Made by a program: the position numbers and the translations under genes. A DNA stretch of 11,820 bases from positions 290,627-302,446 of the forward strand of contig MU646658.1 of the NCBI GenBank assembly GCA_026770585.1. Direction: 5' to 3'. Below the pieces are notes generated by a model. The model was not told the origin of the DNA and searched no databases. It worked only from the letters and a program-made list of their open reading frames with translations. Shown one piece after another: positions 11,721 through 11,820 of the stretch. This DNA is from Baffinella frigidus. Its lineage: Eukaryota; Cryptophyceae; Cryptomonadales; Baffinellaceae. Numbering within the stretch: the stretch's first letter is position 1; each line of letters opens with the position of its first letter.

Positions 11721-11820
11721 GTGACCCTCTGGATCAATCCGCCTAGAGCGAGTGTTGTCCCTCACGAAAGGGTCTAGGGTTTGCGAGAAAGTTTAATGAG
11801 GTTCACGAAAACCTGATCAC

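Larger units (their letters stand above)
11405..11765 (+). repeat. Diverged 40-bp direct repeat with a conserved RLERV-SLT frame
   Basis: 11405-11445 and 11724-11765 share CCGCCT.GAGCGAGTG.TGTCCCT. In one frame both read RLERV(M/L)SLT with changes mostly at third positions, so this may be another transporter exon or exon copy. Its phase does not obviously join exon 10, so it is left unassigned. Confidence 0.4.

Noticed and set aside
11376-11765. 129-aa minus-strand frame
   Set aside because: Antisense to the two exon-10 copies, whose differences are synonymous only in the plus-strand frame.

Overview
The window is nuclear DNA from a eukaryote. It has GT-AG introns, very short exons, many small terminal-inverted-repeat elements, and many degenerate telomere-like repeats of the plant/algal/alveolate heptamer type (TTTAGGG and variants TTTCGGG, TTTGGGG). 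A protist or alga with Arabidopsis-type telomeres (for example a photosynthetic alveolate such as a chromerid) would fit, but the species is not identified. No prokaryotic operon, rRNA, tRNA or CRISPR array was seen.

The main gene is on the plus strand and is invisible as a long ORF. It is an AAAP/SLC38-type amino-acid transporter (Aa_trans fold) cut into small exons: 3671-4009, 6500-6544, 6883-6912, 7156-7197, 7637-7693, 8375-8452, 9850-9926, 10291-10325, 11026-11079 and 11548-11585 (or its near copy 11683-11720). All introns are GT-AG, every phase matches, and the joined 265 codons run without a gap from a cytosolic N-terminus through TM1-TM5. The 3' half (TM6 onward) lies beyond the right edge.

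The introns are the unusual part. Introns 2 to 9 are largely degenerate telomere-like repeat, mostly with the C-rich strand (CCCTAAA/CCCGAAA) in the sense direction. They also carry partial copies of neighbouring exons: 5' pieces of an exon lie upstream of it and 3' pieces downstream. Intron 3 is almost pure telomere-like DNA flanked by a 10-bp direct repeat of coding sequence, as if such DNA had been inserted into an exon. Two exon-copy pairs differ only at synonymous sites. Intron 1 (2.49 kb) is instead filled with small inverted-repeat elements, one nested in another.

Left of about 3 kb the telomere-like repeats have the opposite strand orientation (G-rich on plus). Minus-strand exon-like segments there (265-335, 556-610, about 648-752, 1575-1654) have splice-like edges and the same partial-copy pattern, which suggests a second, divergently transcribed gene of unknown function running off the left edge. 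The region also holds a Tourist-like element with perfect 20-bp TIRs and a TTA duplication, plus other inverted-repeat and tandem-repeat families. The roughly 500-bp GC-rich stretch before the transporter exon 1 probably holds its promoter and 5' UTR, but no motif there is decisive.
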